64,000 nt of DNA from Rhodospirillales bacterium (GTDB lineage: Bacteria > Pseudomonadota > Alphaproteobacteria > BOG-932 > Roseiterribacteraceae), in assembly GCA_028291345.1 (NCBI GenBank), contig JAQGIF010000154.1, positions 21,651-85,650 on the forward strand. Direction: 5' to 3'. Shown in pieces: positions 45,946-56,542 of the stretch. The notes beneath the pieces are model-generated. The model did not search any database and was not told where the DNA came from. It saw nothing but the letters and a program-made list of their open reading frames with translations. Numbering within the stretch: the first letter of the stretch is position 1; each line of letters starts with the position of its first letter. The position numbers and the translations under genes are program-made.

Positions 45946-48900
45946 TTGAGCCACGCCGATTTTGTCCATCTCCGCGTCCATTCCGCCTATTCTCTGTCCG
46001 AAGGCGCGATCAAGGTCAAAGACCTGATCAAGCTGTGCAAAAAGGAAAAGATGCCGGCGGTGGCGGTCACCGATACCGGTAACCTGTTCGGCGCGCTCGA
46101 ATTCGCCATGGCCGCAGCGGATGAGGGTGTTCAGCCGATCATCGGCGCGCAGTTGGGCATCAAGCGGAACGCCGCGCCTGTTCCGGGCCGTCCGGGTTTG
46201 CGTTCGGAACCCGACCAACTCGTGCTCCTGGCTCAAAACGAGGAGGGTTATGCCAACCTGATCAAATTGATCAGCGAGGGCTGCCTTCAGAATGACGACG
46301 GCAACACCGCCATATTGCCGCTCGAGGCGCTGGCGGGTTCAACCGATGGTATCATTGCGCTGACCGGCGGATTGGCGGGACCGGCCGGCCGGCTTTTAGC
46401 CGAAGGTCAGCGTTCGGCTGCGGAAGCTATGCTGACCCAGCTCGCGGAACTGTTTCCCGGGCGTCTCTATGTCGAGCTGATGCGGCATGGGCTCGATGAC
46501 GAGAAGCGCATCGAGCCAGCCTTGGTCGAAATGGCGGATGCGATGGATCTGCCGTTGGTCGCGACCAACGAGTGCTTTTTCGCCGACGATTCGATGTATG
46601 AGGCGCACGATGCGCTACTGTGCATCGCCGCCGGCACCTATGTCAGCGAGGAAAATCGCCGCCGTGTGACGCCGGAGCATCGGTTCAAGTCGGCGGCGGA
46701 AATGCGCAAGCTATTCGCCGACCTCCCCGATGCGGTCGATAATACGATGGTGATCGCCCGGCGCTGTTCTTTCCTGCTGCGGACCCGCAAGCCGCTTCTG
46801 CCGGCCTTTCCCACGGTCGAAGGCCGCACCGAGGCAGAGGAACTGCGCGCCCAGGCTGTTGCCGGACTAGAGAAACGCCTGACGGAGCAGGTGTTCAAAC
46901 CGGACATGGATGAGGCCAGCCTCGCCGCGACTCGGCTGTTCTATGCAGAGCGGTTGGACTTCGAGCTCAACGTCATCACCCAGATGAAATTTCCGGGTTA
47001 TTTTCTGATCGTGTCCGACTTCATAAAATGGGCGAAGGATCATAATATCCCGGTCGGGCCGGGCCGCGGCTCCGGCGCGGGATCGCTCGTCGCCTGGGTT
47101 TTAACTATCACCGATCTCGATCCCATCCGCTTCGGGCTTCTGTTCGAGCGCTTTCTGAATCCTGAACGCGTATCGATGCCCGACTTTGATATCGACTTCT
47201 GCCAGGACCGGCGCGACGAGGTCATCTCCTATGTCCAGCAGCGATATGGGCGGGACCGGGTCGCGCAGATCATCACGTTTGGAAAGCTGCAGGCTCGTGC
47301 CGTGCTCCGCGATGTCGGTCGCGTTCTGCAGATGCCGTACGGGCAGGTCGACAAGATCTGCAAAATGGTTCCGAACAATCCGGCCCAGCCGGTCACGCTG
47401 GCGCAGGCGATCGCCAGCGAGCCTGCGCTCCAGGCGATGCGCGCCGACGACGAGAATGTCGCTCGGCTGATGGACATGGCGCAGAAGCTGGAAGGGCTGT
47501 ACCGCCACGCCTCGACCCATGCCGCCGGGGTCGTGATTTCAGACCGGCCCCTGCCCGAACTGATCCCGCTGATCCGGGACCAGAAATCCGGCATGCTGGT
47601 GACGCAGTTCAACATGAAATATGTCGAGCTGGCCGGGCTGGTGAAGTTCGACTTCCTTGGGCTGACCACACTGACGATTCTTCAGCGCGCGGTCGATCTG
47701 CTCGACCATCAGGGCATCTCCGTCGATCTGGCCAGTTTGCCGCTGGAAGATCGGCCCAGCTTCGAACTTATGACGCGCGGCGACACAGTTGGGGTGTTCC
47801 AGGTGGAAGGCACCGGAATGCGCGATACGATCAAGCGGATGAAGCCCGACCGGCTGGAAGACGTGATCGCGCTGATCTCGCTCTATCGACCGGGCCCGAT
47901 GGACAACATCCCGCAATATATCAAGGTGAAGAACGGCGAGGAGAAGCCCGACTATCTCCACCCGTCGCTCGAGCCGACTTTGACCGAGACTTTCGGCATC
48001 ATCATCTACCAGGAACAGGTGATGCAGATCGCGCAGGTCCTGTCCGGCTACACACTTGGCGGCGCCGATCTGCTCAGGCGCGCCATGGGCAAGAAGATCA
48101 AGTCCGAGATGGCGGCGCAACGCGAATTGTTCATCGCCGGCGCGGTCGAACGCGGCGTGGATGCGGCCCAGGCTGGGCAGATTTTCGATCTGGTCGACAA
48201 GTTCGCAGGCTATGGGTTCAACAAGTCGCATGCTGCCGCCTATGCGCTGATCGCCTACCAGACCGCCTACCTCAAGGCCAATTATCCGGTCGAGTTTTTG
48301 GCGGCCTCGATGGCCTATTCCATCGCCAATACCGATAAGCTGAATGTCTTCAGGCAAGAGATCGACCGGCTGGGGATCAAGCTGTTGCCGCCCGATATCA
48401 ATCGGTCGACCGAGACCTTTGCGGTCGAAAGCCTGCCAGACGGCACGAAGGCGATCCGCTATGCGCTTGCCGCAATCCGCAATGTCGGCATGCCGGCGAT
48501 GAAGGCTCTGGTTGCCGAGCGCGACAAGAACGGCCCATTCGCCGACGTGTTCGATCTGATGCGCCGCGCCGACTCCGGCGTGATGAACAAGCGGCAGCTC
48601 GAAAGCCTGATCAATGCCGGTGCGTTCGACAGCCTCGAACGTAACCGCGCAAAGCTGTTTGCCTCGGTCGATCTGCTGGTGCGCTTCGCCGCCACCACGG
48701 CCGATGAAAAGAAAAGCGGGCAGAACAACCTGTTCGGCGCTGGCCCCGCAAGCCTGCCGGTCCCGGCATTGGCCAATGTACGGGCGCACGACTCAATGGA
48801 AGAGTTGCGGCTGGAATTCGAAGCGATCGGCTTTTATCTGTCGGCCCATCCGCTGGATCAGCATGCTAAAGCCCTCGCGCGACTGGGGGTCATCACGCAT

Positions 48901-49419
48901 CGCCAAATGCTGGAGCGGGCAGGGCGCAGCAGTGGAACATCGCGCTATCGTGTGCCCGGCATCGTTACCGGCCGGCAGGAGCGGACGTCGGCCAAGGGCA
49001 ACCGCTATGCGTTCCTAAGTATGTCGGACATGACCGGTAGTTACGAAGCGACGGTGTTTTCCGAGCTGCTGGCCGTGCATCGCGACATCATGGTCGCTGG
49101 GCAAGCGCTGATCCTGACGATCGACGTTCAAAAGACTGGGGACGAGATACGCCTGACTTGCCAGGGCATCGAGCCGCTGGATAAGGCTGTCGAAAATTCC
49201 GCCGCTGGGCTCAAGATATTGATCGAAAGCGGCGACGGCGTTGCATCGCTGCGCGACATTCTCGCCCGCGAAGGCAAGGGGCGGGGCCAAGTCAGCGTTG
49301 TGGTCACCGAGCCGGCGCGGGAAATCGAGCTGAAATTGCCCGGCGCCTGGACCATCTCAGGAAAATGCCGGACAGCGATCAAAGCGCTGCCCGGCATCGT
49401 CGAAGTTCAGGAACTGTAA
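45946..49419 (+). CDS. dnaE: DNA polymerase III subunit alpha
   Basis: A 1157-residue replicative polymerase. The PHP domain starts at once (FVHLRVHSAYSLSEGAIKVK). The palm has GRGSGAGSLVAWVL and the catalytic PDFDIDFCQDRRDEV. Helix-hairpin-helix and OB domains follow (YRVPGIVTGRQERTSAKGNR). The start is TTG at 45946 with AGAGGACC upstream. An ATG-independent start is unusual but the conserved N terminus fits it exactly. It is 26 bases after lolD. Confidence 0.96.
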   Translation: MSHADFVHLRVHSAYSLSEGAIKVKDLIKLCKKEKMPAVAVTDTGNLFGALEFAMAAADEGVQPIIGAQLGIKRNAAPVPGRPGLRSEPDQLVLLAQNEEGYANLIKLISEGCLQNDDGNTAILPLEALAGSTDGIIALTGGLAGPAGRLLAEGQRSAAEAMLTQLAELFPGRLYVELMRHGLDDEKRIEPALVEMADAMDLPLVATNECFFADDSMYEAHDALLCIAAGTYVSEENRRRVTPEHRFKSAAEMRKLFADLPDAVDNTMVIARRCSFLLRTRKPLLPAFPTVEGRTEAEELRAQAVAGLEKRLTEQVFKPDMDEASLAATRLFYAERLDFELNVITQMKFPGYFLIVSDFIKWAKDHNIPVGPGRGSGAGSLVAWVLTITDLDPIRFGLLFERFLNPERVSMPDFDIDFCQDRRDEVISYVQQRYGRDRVAQIITFGKLQARAVLRDVGRVLQMPYGQVDKICKMVPNNPAQPVTLAQAIASEPALQAMRADDENVARLMDMAQKLEGLYRHASTHAAGVVISDRPLPELIPLIRDQKSGMLVTQFNMKYVELAGLVKFDFLGLTTLTILQRAVDLLDHQGISVDLASLPLEDRPSFELMTRGDTVGVFQVEGTGMRDTIKRMKPDRLEDVIALISLYRPGPMDNIPQYIKVKNGEEKPDYLHPSLEPTLTETFGIIIYQEQVMQIAQVLSGYTLGGADLLRRAMGKKIKSEMAAQRELFIAGAVERGVDAAQAGQIFDLVDKFAGYGFNKSHAAAYALIAYQTAYLKANYPVEFLAASMAYSIANTDKLNVFRQEIDRLGIKLLPPDINRSTETFAVESLPDGTKAIRYALAAIRNVGMPAMKALVAERDKNGPFADVFDLMRRADSGVMNKRQLESLINAGAFDSLERNRAKLFASVDLLVRFAATTADEKKSGQNNLFGAGPASLPVPALANVRAHDSMEELRLEFEAIGFYLSAHPLDQHAKALARLGVITHRQMLERAGRSSGTSRYRVPGIVTGRQERTSAKGNRYAFLSMSDMTGSYEATVFSELLAVHRDIMVAGQALILTIDVQKTGDEIRLTCQGIEPLDKAVENSAAGLKILIESGDGVASLRDILAREGKGRGQVSVVVTEPAREIELKLPGAWTISGKCRTAIKALPGIVEVQEL

Positions 49420-49426
49420 GCCAAGC

Positions 49427-50005
49427 TCACATGGTCGGTGCGGCTGCCGGCGCGGCAGGCGGCGCGCCCGGAGCCGGCGCGATGCGGATCACGGTCGGGC
49501 CGATCGCGTTCAACACTTCCCGCGCGTCGTAAGCGTAGGGGTTGTTTGCCGGCTTGGGGCCGCGATAGGTCACGATATCGGCGATCGCATCGTAGGAATT
49601 GATCGGGCGGGTATAATCGATGCCGCCACCAAAACCACCGAAGCCAGGTCCGCCGAAGCCGCGACGCCAGCCCCAACCGCCGCCCCAGCCCCATGCCAGG
49701 TCGTCGCCGTAATTCTCATAGGCGGTGCTCTTGTCGACGTCCTTGTTGACGATGATGAAATAGTCGCCGCCATTCTGCAGAGTGACCTCGGCCGCCCGGT
49801 AAAGCATATAAGTATCGACCGTTTGGCGCGTGGTCAGCGAATTCCCGCGGAATGAAATGCGGAACCGGTTGGCTTCGATTCGCTGCGTGCTGTAGCCGTC
49901 GTCATTCTGGGTGAGTGCGGGCTTGTAAGGGGTCGGCGTCTGACAAGCGGCGACTAAAACTAGGCAAAGCGCTGCGGCTGCGTGGCGAAGAATGCCCGTG
50001 CGCAT
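49427..50005 (-). CDS. predicted lipoprotein, CC0125/CC1285 family
   Basis: A 192-residue protein. The start at 50005 has AGGAGAG upstream and gives a lipoprotein signal (AALCLVLVAACQ). The core contains RFRISFRGNSLTTRQTVDTY and MLYRAAEVTLQNGGDYFIIV, the pattern of the CC0125/CC1285 lipoprotein family of alphaproteobacteria. A Gly/Trp-rich loop (DLAWGWGGGWGWRRGFGG) and a Pro/Ala tail follow. Function unknown. It is convergent with dnaE. Confidence 0.82.
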   Translation of the reverse strand: MRTGILRHAAAALCLVLVAACQTPTPYKPALTQNDDGYSTQRIEANRFRISFRGNSLTTRQTVDTYMLYRAAEVTLQNGGDYFIIVNKDVDKSTAYENYGDDLAWGWGGGWGWRRGFGGPGFGGFGGGIDYTRPINSYDAIADIVTYRGPKPANNPYAYDAREVLNAIGPTVIRIAPAPGAPPAAPAAAPTM

Positions 50006-50682
50006 GATAAACTCTCCTCTTTCCGCGCCTACGGCGCTTTGGTTTTCGATGGTGCGTCGCAGGTGCCTGATCCACTTCTTGCACTTGCGTATCGTACCTA
50101 CTCGCATAAACCCCGAAGACGGCGATTTATTCCATCCTATTCGGATGGATTTCAATGTTTTGGCATAATCGGCTCGGGCGGCCCGCCGCGACGGACCGGT
50201 GATATCTCGCTCGTCGCGCTGCTCGGAGCGACCTTGCCGATATAGGTAATCCCACTGCTGGGCTTTGAGCTGCCGACGGCCGGAGCCTCCCACCACTGGC
50301 ATAGATGGCTGTCGGCGGTATCGAGCATCGTTACCCGACTATCGAAGCATCCCGGTTCGTCGGCAATGTGACCATCTCATACCGCCTGACCGCGTTTTCG
50401 GCATGCGCAGCCGGCGGCACGAACGAGCTGACCGCCGCCAATGACGGCATGGAAAGGGTTGTCAGGCTGCGGATATCGATTATCTCCTCGGACCGGGATC
50501 GACGCCACGGCGCCGATTGTCATTTCGCGTTTAACCCTATATATCAGCCCGGCCCGCAAGCCTCTGGCGCGCGGGTAATTCACACGCGGGCTAGGTGGCC
50601 ATCCGGAAACGATCCGGTGCTGCTCCGGTGTCCTTGAATGGACCAATCCCGCGGAGGCATCAACCGGAACGGAAAGAATATC
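50006..50682. other. divergent intergenic region and rpsB leader
   Basis: No supported gene lies in these 677 bases. Open frames on both strands here have no recognisable family. The right part contains a promoter (50517-50545) and a leader of about 140 bases before rpsB with pairing potential around GATCCGGTGCTGCTCCGG, possibly the site of autoregulation by S2. Confidence 0.4.
50517..50545 (+). promoter_or_regulatory. predicted rpsB promoter
   Basis: TTGTCA at 50517 and TATATC at 50540 are spaced 17 bases apart in the only AT-rich part of the leader. Confidence 0.45.
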
Positions 50683-51498
50683 ATGGCTCTTCCTAACTTT
50701 ACGATGCGTCAGCTTTTGGAAGCGGGCGTTCACTTCGGTCACCACACGCGTCGCTGGAACCCGCTGATGAAGCCCTTCATCTTCGGTGTCCGCAATAACG
50801 TCCACATCATCGATCTCGAGCAGACCGTGCCGATGCTGCAACAGGCGCTGTTGGCCGTGCGCGAGGTCGCCGCCAATGGCGGTCGCATCCTGTTCGTCGG
50901 TACCAAGCGGCAGGCGCAGGATAAGGTGGCCGCCGCCGCTCAGCGCTGCGGACAGTATTATGTCAATCACCGTTGGCTCGGCGGCATGCTGACCAATTGG
51001 AAGACCATGTCGCTGTCGATCAAACGCCTGCGCGAACTCGACGAGCAGCTTGCCGATCATTCCCGCCAGGCGGGTCTGACCAAGAAGGAATTGCTGCAGC
51101 TGACGCGCGAGCGGGACAAGCTGGACCGCGCCCTCGGCGGGATTAAGGAAATGGGCGGTATTCCCGACATCATGTTCATCATCGATGTGCCGCGCGAAGA
51201 GATCGCGATCCAGGAAGCCACCAAACTTAAGATTCCGGTGGTGGCGATTTGCGACTCGAATGCCAATCCCAAGGGCGTGACCTATCCGGTGCCCGGTAAC
51301 GACGATGCCCTGCGGGCGATTGAACTGTATTGCGATCTCGTTTCGGGTGCAGTCCTGGACGGGTTGCAGGCCGAATTGATCGCCTCCGGCGTCGATGTGG
51401 GCGAAATGGAAGAAGCGCCTGCCGAAGAGATCCCCGAGGCGATCGAAGCCGAAGCGATCCCCGCGGCGGAAGGCGAGTCTGCTCAACCGTCTGCTTAG
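50683..51498 (+). CDS. rpsB: 30S ribosomal protein S2
   Basis: A 271-residue S2. Conserved blocks are [35 protein letters not shown] ([16 protein letters not shown]) and [20 protein letters not shown]. An acidic Glu/Ala tail follows residue 240. The frame opens at 50638, but the conserved start is the ATG at 50683. It heads the rpsB-tsf-pyrH-frr cluster. Confidence 0.97.
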   Translation: MALPNFTMRQLLEAGVHFGHHTRRWNPLMKPFIFGVRNNVHIIDLEQTVPMLQQALLAVREVAANGGRILFVGTKRQAQDKVAAAAQRCGQYYVNHRWLGGMLTNWKTMSLSIKRLRELDEQLADHSRQAGLTKKELLQLTRERDKLDRALGGIKEMGGIPDIMFIIDVPREEIAIQEATKLKIPVVAICDSNANPKGVTYPVPGNDDALRAIELYCDLVSGAVLDGLQAELIASGVDVGEMEEAPAEEIPEAIEAEAIPAAEGESAQPSA

Positions 51499-51541
51499 TT
51501 AACACCACCCATTAGCGGCCCGATTTACGGATAAATCTATT

Positions 51542-52465
51542 ATGGCTGAAATTACTGCCACTCTGGTTAAAGACCTGCGCGAGAAGACAGGCGCTGGAAT
51601 GATGGATTGCAAGAATGCGCTCACGGCGTCGGCCGGCGACGTAGAAACTGCGATCGACTGGCTCCGCAAGAAAGGCCTTGCGGCGGCGGCCAAGAAGTCC
51701 GGTCGCGTCGCGGCCGAAGGTTTGGTGGGCGTTGCGGCGGGTCCGCGTGAGGGTGCTGTTGTAGAAGTCAATGCCGAAACCGATTTCGTCGCACGTAACG
51801 ATCAGTTTCAGGCTTATGTGCAGGCGGTGGCAAAGCTCGCTTTGACCTCATCAGCGGACATGGAAAGCCTGAAGCAAATGCCGCATCCGAGCGGCCGCTC
51901 GGTCGCCGAGGAGTTGACTCATTTGATCGCGACGGTCGGTGAGAACATGTCGCTACGCCGTGCGGTTAAGCTGTCGGTCAATCACGGTGTCGTATCGACC
52001 TATATCCACAATGCGCTCGCACCCGGCTTGGGGCGAATCGGCGTGCTGGTTGCGCTCGAATCGACCGGCGATGCCGAAAAGCTTTCCGCCCTGGGCCGAC
52101 AGATTGCGATGCATGTCGCGGCTGCAAAGCCGGATGCGCTGCGGATCGAGGATGTCGACCAGGCTGCGCTCGGACGCGAGCGAGCGATTCTTGTCGATCA
52201 AGCCAGAGCTTCGGGAAAGCCCGATGCGATCATCGAGAAGATGGTCGAGGGCCGGCTGCGCAAGTACTATGAGGAAGTGGTGCTTCTCGAGCAGGTGTTC
52301 GTCGTCGATGGCGAGACCAAGGTCGCCAAGGTAGTCGAGAATGCGGCCAAAGATGTCGGCGCGCCCGTCGTGCTGACCGGCTTTGTCCGTTTCGCGCTCG
52401 GCGAAGGTATCGAAAAGCCGGAAGGCGATGATTTTGCGGCAGAAGTCGCGAAGATGGCGCACTGA
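51542..52465 (+). CDS. tsf: elongation factor Ts
   Basis: A 307-residue nucleotide exchange factor for EF-Tu. It has the UBA-like start [20 protein letters not shown] and the signature [15 protein letters not shown], with [20 protein letters not shown] later. It is 43 bases after rpsB in the universal order. Confidence 0.97.
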   Translation: MAEITATLVKDLREKTGAGMMDCKNALTASAGDVETAIDWLRKKGLAAAAKKSGRVAAEGLVGVAAGPREGAVVEVNAETDFVARNDQFQAYVQAVAKLALTSSADMESLKQMPHPSGRSVAEELTHLIATVGENMSLRRAVKLSVNHGVVSTYIHNALAPGLGRIGVLVALESTGDAEKLSALGRQIAMHVAAAKPDALRIEDVDQAALGRERAILVDQARASGKPDAIIEKMVEGRLRKYYEEVVLLEQVFVVDGETKVAKVVENAAKDVGAPVVLTGFVRFALGEGIEKPEGDDFAAEVAKMAH

Positions 52466-52479
52466 AGAAACGCTCACAC

Positions 52480-53205
52480 ATGTCGTCAAACCCACCTTAT
52501 CGGCGCGTTCTCCTGAAGGTTTCCGGCGAAGCGCTGATGGGGGACCTGGAATACGGCCTTGATTCGGTGACCGTCGATCGGGTTGCGACTGAAGTTAAGG
52601 CGGTCGTCGCGCTAGGTATCCAAGTATGCCTGGTCATCGGCGGCGGCAATATCTTCCGGGGCATTTCCGGCGCGGCGCGGGGTATGGAGCGGGCTTCGGC
52701 CGATTATATGGGCATGCTGGCCACCGTGATTAATTCACTAGCCATGCAAAGCGCGCTCGAACGGCTGGGCGTGCAGACGCGGGTTCAATCCGCCATTCCG
52801 ATGTCGACGGTCTGTGAGCCCTATATTCGCCGCCGGGCCGTGCGACACATGGAAAAAGGCCGTGTGGTGATCTTCGGCGCTGGCACCGGCAATCCGTTTT
52901 TCACCACCGATACCGCCGCGGCATTGCGCGCATCGGAAATGGGATGCGACGCCTTGTTGAAGGGCACGAAGGTCGACGGGGTTTACAGCGCCGATCCCAA
53001 CAAAGTGAAGGATGCGGTTCGCTACGAACGCTTGACCTATCTCGACGTGCTTTCGCAAGACTTGCAGGTCATGGATGCGGCGGCGATTTCACTCGCCCGT
53101 GAAAACAAGATTCCCATTCTAGTTTTCTCGATCACCGAGCATGATGGCTTCGCCAATATCTTCCGTGGTTGCGGCCGGTATACTGTCGTAACCGAAGGCG
53201 AGTAG
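52480..53205 (+). CDS. pyrH: uridylate kinase
   Basis: A 241-residue hexameric UMP kinase of the amino-acid kinase fold. Motifs are [13 protein letters not shown], the glycine loop [12 protein letters not shown] and [32 protein letters not shown] and the C-terminal [10 protein letters not shown] are typical. It is 14 bases after tsf. Confidence 0.97.
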   Translation: MSSNPPYRRVLLKVSGEALMGDLEYGLDSVTVDRVATEVKAVVALGIQVCLVIGGGNIFRGISGAARGMERASADYMGMLATVINSLAMQSALERLGVQTRVQSAIPMSTVCEPYIRRRAVRHMEKGRVVIFGAGTGNPFFTTDTAAALRASEMGCDALLKGTKVDGVYSADPNKVKDAVRYERLTYLDVLSQDLQVMDAAAISLARENKIPILVFSITEHDGFANIFRGCGRYTVVTEGE

Positions 53206-53258
53206 TTTCCGGTGCCGGGTTGCGATAAGGCCCGAACGGCAATAGAGGGAAATCTCAA

Positions 53259-53816
53259 ATGAGTGACGCGCGTTTGGACGATTTCGCACGCCGTATGGAT
53301 GGTGCCCTTGAGGCGCTGCGCAAGGAATTTGCCGGTCTGCGTACCGGGCGTGCATCGGTCAATCTACTCGATCAGATTCAGGTCGATGCCTACGGCGGAA
53401 CGATGCATCTGTCCGGGCTTGCGACAGTCAGCGTCCCTGAGGCACGGCTGATCACGGTTCAGGTTTGGGACAAGACGGTCCTCAAGGCAGTGGATAAGGC
53501 AATCCGCGAATCGGGCCTCGGCCTCAATCCGCAACAGGATGGCGGCATCATCCGCGTGCCGATTCCGGAGCTTAACGAAGAGAGACGCATAGAATTGGCG
53601 AAAGTCGCCGGTAAATATGCCGAGCAGGCGCGGGTTGCCATCCGAAATGTTCGGCGTGACGGCATGGAAATGCTGAAGCGACTGGAGAAAGATAATGAAA
53701 TCTCCGAGGATGAACACGAGAAGCTATCTGGCGAGATGCAACGTCTGACCGACCAGCACACGAAAAAGGTCGATGAGGCGTTCCAATCAAAGGAAAGGGA
53801 GATCAAACAGATCTGA
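53259..53816 (+). CDS. frr: ribosome recycling factor
   Basis: A 185-residue two-domain protein that splits post-termination ribosomes with EF-G. The sequence has [40 protein letters not shown] segments and [20 protein letters not shown]. Its stop overlaps the uppS start by one base (TGATG). Confidence 0.97.
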   Translation: MSDARLDDFARRMDGALEALRKEFAGLRTGRASVNLLDQIQVDAYGGTMHLSGLATVSVPEARLITVQVWDKTVLKAVDKAIRESGLGLNPQQDGGIIRVPIPELNEERRIELAKVAGKYAEQARVAIRNVRRDGMEMLKRLEKDNEISEDEHEKLSGEMQRLTDQHTKKVDEAFQSKEREIKQI

Positions 53817-54553
53817 TGACCGCCGCTGCCGACCTTGCAACCGATATAGGGCCGCGGCATGTTGCGGTTATCATGGATGGCAATGGCCGTTGGGCCCAAG
53901 CCAAAGGCATGTTTCGTACCGCAGGTCATCGTAGCGGAATGGAAGCGGTGCGCCGCATCGTCGAATCCGCGCGCGCGCTTGAACTTCCCTATCTGACGAT
54001 CTTCGGTTTTTCCGCCGAGAATTGGGGCCGTCCGGTCGAGGAAGTCGAGGAGCTTATGCTGCTCCTGCGGCTGTACCTGCGCAGCGAGATCGCCGATCTT
54101 CACAAGAATGGCGTCCGGCTAAGGGTCATCGGCGAACGTTCAAGGCTTGCCCCGGATATAGTCAATCTGATCGAACATGGTGAAGCGTTGACGGCGGGAA
54201 ATTCGCAACTGAATTTCACGGTAGCACTGAGCTATGGCGGTCGGCAGGATGTCGTGCAAGCGGCTCGCAAGCTGGCGAGCGCTGCGGCGGCCGGTGAGAT
54301 CGCGCCGGACGCGATCGATCAAGATTTGATCTCCAGACATCTCTGGACGGCGGATTTGCCCGACCCCGACCTGGTAATCAGGACCTCCGGCGAGCAGCGG
54401 ATCAGCAACTTCTTCCTGTGGCAGTCGGCCTATGCGGAGCTGGTGTTTTTGGATACCCTCTGGCCAGATTTTTCAAAAGCCGACCTTGAGAATGCCATCC
54501 GTGAATTCCGTCGGCGCGAGCGCCGCTATGGCGCCGTTGTCAGTAGTCGCTGA
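53816..54553 (+). CDS. uppS: undecaprenyl pyrophosphate synthase
   Basis: A 245-residue cis-prenyltransferase that makes the C55 lipid carrier for peptidoglycan and LPS. It has HVAVIMDGNGRWAQAKG with the catalytic Asp, GHRSGMEAVRRIV, LTIFGFSAENWGRP and the C-terminal DLVIRTSGEQRISNFFLWQ. The cdsA start lies inside its end (26-base overlap). Confidence 0.97.
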   Translation: MTAAADLATDIGPRHVAVIMDGNGRWAQAKGMFRTAGHRSGMEAVRRIVESARALELPYLTIFGFSAENWGRPVEEVEELMLLLRLYLRSEIADLHKNGVRLRVIGERSRLAPDIVNLIEHGEALTAGNSQLNFTVALSYGGRQDVVQAARKLASAAAAGEIAPDAIDQDLISRHLWTADLPDPDLVIRTSGEQRISNFFLWQSAYAELVFLDTLWPDFSKADLENAIREFRRRERRYGAVVSSR

Positions 54554-55340
54554 CCGACGGAATCTTGTCTACCGGGTAGCGTCCGGGGCGGTGTTGGCGC
54601 CACTGATATTGCTATCGGCATTCCTGCCTTACCCGCTTTTCGACGTGATCATTGCTATCTCTTCGGCGATTGGTCTGGGCGAGTGGGTTAAGCTGGTCAC
54701 CGGTCGACCGCATCGCTGGGTGTGCGCGACGCCATTCGTCATTTTGGGTATCTATTGGTATATTGATGCCGAAGCGGCTCTTTTTGCGCTGACTGCGCTT
54801 GCACTCGCGATCGCCGCGATAGTGGGGCGGGGGTTGAACAGCAAGGGGCTCGTTGCCTTCGGTTTGCCATATGTAAGCCTGACAATGCTGTCGCTGGCGT
54901 GGTTGCACGATTCGTTCGGCGCTGGCTGGCCATTTGTCTTTTTTGTCTTCTTTGTCGTTTGGGCGAGCGATATCGGGGCATTCGTTGTGGGACGCAGTTT
55001 GGGCGGGCCGCGGCTGGCGCCGCAAATCAGCCCGAACAAAACCTGGTCGGGTTTTTTTGGTGGGCTGGGATTCGCCGCGGCAGTGGCAGTATGCTTATCT
55101 GTTGCTGCCAACGCTTCGAAACCGTGGCAAGTTGTGGAGATCGCAATCGGACTATCATTGTTGGGACAGGGTGGTGATTTGTTCGAGTCGGCAGTGAAGC
55201 GAAAATTTGGCGTGAAAGATTCTGGCAATTTGATCCCGGGCCACGGCGGGATGCTAGACCGGATCGACGCGCTATTGTGGGCTGCCCCGTTTTTCGCCCT
55301 GTTGCATATGTTCGGCCTTACCGCGGGTTTATCACCATGA
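54528..55340 (+). CDS. cdsA: phosphatidate cytidylyltransferase
   Basis: A 270-residue polytopic enzyme that makes CDP-diacylglycerol. About eight membrane segments are visible. The family signature SAVKRKFGVKD...IPGHGGMLDRID lies near the C terminus, and ISPNKTWSGFFGGL is also conserved. The ATG at 54528 overlaps uppS, and an earlier open frame lies wholly in uppS. Confidence 0.95.
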   Translation: MAPLSVVADRRNLVYRVASGAVLAPLILLSAFLPYPLFDVIIAISSAIGLGEWVKLVTGRPHRWVCATPFVILGIYWYIDAEAALFALTALALAIAAIVGRGLNSKGLVAFGLPYVSLTMLSLAWLHDSFGAGWPFVFFVFFVVWASDIGAFVVGRSLGGPRLAPQISPNKTWSGFFGGLGFAAAVAVCLSVAANASKPWQVVEIAIGLSLLGQGGDLFESAVKRKFGVKDSGNLIPGHGGMLDRIDALLWAAPFFALLHMFGLTAGLSP

Positions 55341-56533
55341 GTCAATCCAAAGCACGTCGGGTCACCATTCTGGGGGCAACAGGTTCGGTTGGCACCAGTA
55401 CGCTGAGTCTTATCGAAGAAAATCCAGGGAAATATGAAGTCGAAGCCCTGACGGCAAATCGCGATGTCGATTCGCTTGCCGCGATCGCGCGCCGTGTCGG
55501 CGCCAAGCTCGCGGTTGTCGCCGATTCGACTTGTTACAGCGCCCTGAAAACCGCGCTTTCCGGCAGCGGGATCGAAGCGGCGGCGGGTGATCAGGCGGTC
55601 GTCGAAGCCGCTGGCCGTCCAGCCGATCTGGTGATGGCGGCGATCGTCGGTGCCGCTGGTCTCCATTCGACCCTCGCCGCTTGCAGATCCGGCGCCGCCG
55701 TGGCTTTCGCCAATAAAGAGTGTCTGGTTTGCGCCGGGCCGTTGATGCTAGCCGAGGTTGCCAAGCACGGCACGCGGCTCCTACCGGTTGATAGCGAACA
55801 TAGCGCGGTCTTTCAGGTCTTTGATGCCGCGCGCAAGGGATCGGTCGTCAAAATCATACTAACGGCGTCGGGCGGCCCCTTCCGGACTTGGCCGCGGGCA
55901 CGGATGGAGGGGGCGTCGATCGCCCAGGCTGTCGCTCACCCGATCTGGTCGATGGGGTCGAAAATCTCGATCGATAGCGCGACCATGATGAACAAAGGCC
56001 TTGAGATCATCGAGGCCCATTTCCTATTCGGCCTTCCCGAGTCGCAAGTTGATGTCGTTGTGCATCCGCAGTCGGTGATCCACTCGATGGTCGAGTACGA
56101 GGATGGATCGACGCTGGCGCAGCTCGGGACGCCGGATATGCGGACTCCCATCGCTGTGGCAATGGCTTGGCCCGACCGCATGCCGGTCAGCGGCGCCACT
56201 CTCGATCTGGCTAAGATCGGACAATTGACCTTCGAACCCGCCGACCCGATCCGGTTTCCAGCGCTAGCGCTGGCCAGACACGCCTTGCAAATGGGGGGGG
56301 ACGCACCTACAATTCTGAATGCTGCCAACGAGACGGCGGTCGCGCGTTTTCTTGCGGGCCACATTGGTTTCCTAGATATTGAGCGGGTAGTGGAAAGCGC
56401 ACTTGGAACGCTCCCCAGTATGATTCCCGGCTCGATCGATGATGTCGTCGCCGTCGATAAAGAAGCGCGGCTCTACGCCGAGGACTTCATCGGAACGCGG
56501 CTGACACGCCGCTCCGTCAGCACAGCTTCGTAA
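55337..56533 (+). CDS. dxr: 1-deoxy-D-xylulose 5-phosphate reductoisomerase
   Basis: A 398-residue enzyme of the MEP isoprenoid pathway. The NADPH motif is VTILGATGSVGTSTLSLI. Metal and substrate residues lie in ANKECLVCAG, PVDSEHSAVFQ, LTASGGPFR and KISIDSATMMNKGLEIIEAH, the last with the key Glu. It supplies precursors for the product of the neighbouring uppS. ATGA overlap with cdsA. Confidence 0.96.
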   Translation: MSQSKARRVTILGATGSVGTSTLSLIEENPGKYEVEALTANRDVDSLAAIARRVGAKLAVVADSTCYSALKTALSGSGIEAAAGDQAVVEAAGRPADLVMAAIVGAAGLHSTLAACRSGAAVAFANKECLVCAGPLMLAEVAKHGTRLLPVDSEHSAVFQVFDAARKGSVVKIILTASGGPFRTWPRARMEGASIAQAVAHPIWSMGSKISIDSATMMNKGLEIIEAHFLFGLPESQVDVVVHPQSVIHSMVEYEDGSTLAQLGTPDMRTPIAVAMAWPDRMPVSGATLDLAKIGQLTFEPADPIRFPALALARHALQMGGDAPTILNAANETAVARFLAGHIGFLDIERVVESALGTLPSMIPGSIDDVVAVDKEARLYAEDFIGTRLTRRSVSTAS

Positions 56534-56542
56534 GGACGAACG

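Noticed and set aside
50305..50637. Plus-strand frame of 110 codons before rpsB
   Set aside because: No recognisable motif. It overlaps the likely rpsB promoter and has poor codon character.
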